In this document: piece after piece, positions 62,601 to 64,000 of the stretch
Position numbering within the stretch: the stretch's first letter is position 1
How the letters are laid out: every line of letters starts with the position of its first letter
Source: Parahoeflea alexandrii
GTDB taxonomy: Bacteria; Pseudomonadota; Alphaproteobacteria; Rhizobiales; Rhizobiaceae
Assembly: GCF_027214025.1 (NCBI RefSeq)
Contig: NZ_JAPWHB010000006.1
Location: 248,001-312,000, forward strand
Length of the DNA stretch: 64,000 bases
Direction: 5' to 3'
Notes under the pieces: generated by a model
The model's input: only the letters and a program-made list of their open reading frames with translations
Told to the model about the DNA's origin: nothing
Databases searched by the model: none
Translations under genes and position numbers: made by a program

Positions 62601-63052
62601 TCAAGGTCTCGGGCCTTGTGCTGGTCCGGCAGCGGCCGGGCTCGGCCAAGGGCGTGGTGTTCGAAACCATCGAGGACGAGACCGGCGTCGCCAACATCAT
62701 CGTCTGGCCCAAGGTGTTCGAGAAGTTCCGCGCCATCGTGCTCGGCAGCCGCTGCGTCGGCGTCCGTGGCAGGCTGCAGAACGAGGACGGCGTCATCCAT
62801 GTCGTGGCCGAGTATCTCGAGGACCTGACCCCGATGATGGCGCAGATCTCGGACATGGCGGCTGACATGGGCGGGCTTGCCAATGCCGACGAGGTCCGCC
62901 GCCCGATCGAGGACATGCGCCCGCGCACCAAGCCTGCCGCCCGCATCGTCAGGCTGATCCGCGAGGCGCCGGAACTGCGCCGGGACTATGAAGAGCTGGC
63001 GACCGCCAGGGCCGCAACCCGCGCCCTGCCGAAAGGCAGGAACTTCCACTGA
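59678..63052 (+). CDS. dnaE2: Error-prone DNA polymerase III alpha subunit (DnaE2/ImuC)
   Basis: A 1124-residue C-family polymerase. It has an N-terminal PHP domain ([23 protein letters not shown] in pieces), the catalytic aspartates in [76 protein letters not shown] and a C-terminal OB fold ([19 protein letters not shown]). It lacks the extended tail of replicative DnaE1. Works with ImuA and ImuB in SOS mutagenesis. Start overlaps imuB; no longer upstream frame is needed. Confidence 0.96.
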   Translation: [1124 protein letters not shown]

Positions 63053-63086
63053 CATGCAGGCAGGCGGGGCAGGGTAGGCGGAGTGA

Positions 63087-64000
63087 TCACGCGACCGGAT
63101 CGGCAGGCGGCGGACCGAGCGTTCCGCGCTCGACGACCTCCGTCGGAATCTCGATGCGCCGTTCCACCGGCTGCTTGCTCATCAGCTTGATCAGCATCTC
63201 GGCTGCAGCCTCGCCCATGCGGTTGTGCGGCACCCGCACGGTGGTCAGTTTCGGATCGACCACGCCGGCGAGATCGATGTCGTCGAAGCCGGTGATCGAC
63301 ACGTCCCCGGGCACCCGCAGGCCGAGCTCGCGGGCCTTTTGCAGCGCGCCCACCGCAAGCACGTCATTGCCGCACAGCACCGCAGTCGGCCGCGGCGATC
63401 GTGCCATCAGTTCCCCGAAGGCCCGCGCGCCATCGTCGAAAGTGTAGGCCGCCTCGATCACCGGCAACTGGTCCGCACCGATCCCGGCCCGCTCGGCAGC
63501 GGACCGTACGCCTTCCATCCGGTCGGCGGCGCGGTCGTTCATCTCGGTGATGCCGGCGATCATGGCGAGCCGGCGGTGCCCCTTTGCCAGGACCTTCTCG
63601 GTCAGCCCGGCCGCGGCGGCGCGGTTGTCGAAGCCGACGAAATAGCCGTCCTCGCCGCCCAGGTTCCAGGCGCCGAGAAACGGAATGCCACGGCGGCGAA
63701 GGAACTCGACGCTTGCCTCGGGTCGCGCAGAGCCGATCAGTAACAGGCCGTCGACGCCGCGGCCCGCCATCACTTCCATCTGTTCGCGTTCGCGCGCCGG
63801 CGAATAGCCCGAGCTTGCCACAAGCAGGGTCTTGCCGAAGCGCGACAGCGCTTCCTGGAACGATTGCAGCCCCCGCGCGAAGATGGCGTTGTCCATGGTG
63901 GGAATGATGGCGCCGACCGTGTTGGTCCGGCGCGAGGCCAGCGCCCGCCCGCCAAAATCCGGCGTATAGCCAAGCGCTTCGACAGCCTGCATCACCCGCT
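63087..64000 (-). CDS. LacI family transcriptional regulator, truncated at the window edge
   Basis: The frame runs off the right edge, so the start and most of the DNA-binding helix-turn-helix are missing. What remains begins at RVMQAVEALGYTPDFGGRALASRRTNTVG (hinge region in pieces) and continues as the sugar-binding periplasmic-protein-like effector domain: TMDNAIFARGLQSF, GRGVDGLLLIGSARP, DNRAAAAGLTEKVLAKGHRR, LCGNDVLAVGALQKAREL and SITGFDDIDLAG. It regulates a gene set beyond the window. Confidence 0.9.
   Translation of the reverse strand, partial: RVMQAVEALGYTPDFGGRALASRRTNTVGAIIPTMDNAIFARGLQSFQEALSRFGKTLLVASSGYSPAREREQMEVMAGRGVDGLLLIGSARPEASVEFLRRRGIPFLGAWNLGGEDGYFVGFDNRAAAAGLTEKVLAKGHRRLAMIAGITEMNDRAADRMEGVRSAAERAGIGADQLPVIEAAYTFDDGARAFGELMARSPRPTAVLCGNDVLAVGALQKARELGLRVPGDVSITGFDDIDLAGVVDPKLTTVRVPHNRMGEAAAEMLIKLMSKQPVERRIEIPTEVVERGTLGPPPADPVA

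Overview
The window is GC-rich, densely packed bacterial DNA. It has many ATGA/TTGA overlaps, FCD-type GntR regulators, TRAP and ABC uptake systems, a rhizobial-style malonate operon, and an imuA-imuB-dnaE2 mutagenesis cassette behind a GAAC-N7-GAAC LexA box. Together these point to an alphaproteobacterium, most likely Hyphomicrobiales (Rhizobium/Mesorhizobium/Hoeflea-like). This is inferred from gene content; no marker gene is present. I saw no rRNA, tRNA or CRISPR array.

Layout. (1) 1-379: end of an aldehyde dehydrogenase, then a decayed IS630-type element (576-1609). (2) 1649-10716: catabolic locus with a ketopantoate-reductase-like enzyme and two SDRs on the minus strand. On the plus strand are a GntR regulator, a YciI protein, an intradiol (hydroxyquinol-type) dioxygenase and a ribose-type ABC transporter. 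A repeated TTTTCC-NN-AAAA-like motif flanks the regulator on both sides. (3) 10717-11665: debris (istB fragment, amidohydrolase fragment). (4) 11661-20799: IclR regulator divergent from an eight- to nine-gene Liv-type ABC transporter, SDR, NodB-fold cyclic-amide hydrolase-like, amidase and SDR operon, probably for uptake and ring opening of a cyclic amide or imide.

(5) 21123-30797: the most unusual part, seven adjacent genes for predicted exported proteins. Four carry beta-sandwich-like modules that I read as VHL-beta-like. One is a giant of about 1177 residues with eight tandem modules, a 21-cysteine region and an Ala-rich helical tail. Another is a beta-trefoil-like protein. The rest are a Pro/Gly/Asn-rich membrane-anchored protein and two exported proteins of unknown function. 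I know of no described system with this composition.

(6) 31715-41511: extradiol ring cleavage (LigA/LigB-like), a Tat-exported amidohydrolase, an IclR regulator, a citryl-CoA-lyase-like enzyme, a CaiB-type CoA transferase, a second YciI protein, a TRAP transporter and an FMN reductase. (7) 41552-48119: malonate operon, matR divergent from TRAP-matA-matB, with a perfect CTTGTATACAAG operator. (8) 48396-51880: GtrA, polyprenyl-phosphate glycosyltransferase, YdjC-type deacetylase and ArnT-like transferase, an arrangement like the NaxD-type lipid A hexosamine modification pathway. (9) 51948-56020: fucose-type sugar genes (FucU/RbsD, aldo-keto reductase, GntR, UxaA-type dehydratase) with a CTAACATGTTAG operator. 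(10) 56250-57150: an orphan AT-richer gene and an IS3 orfA remnant. (11) 57243-63052: LexA-boxed imuA-imuB-dnaE2. (12) 63087-64000: LacI regulator cut by the window edge.

Start sites were chosen from ribosome-binding sites and overlaps. Several are TTG or GTG, so some differ from the longest reading frame.
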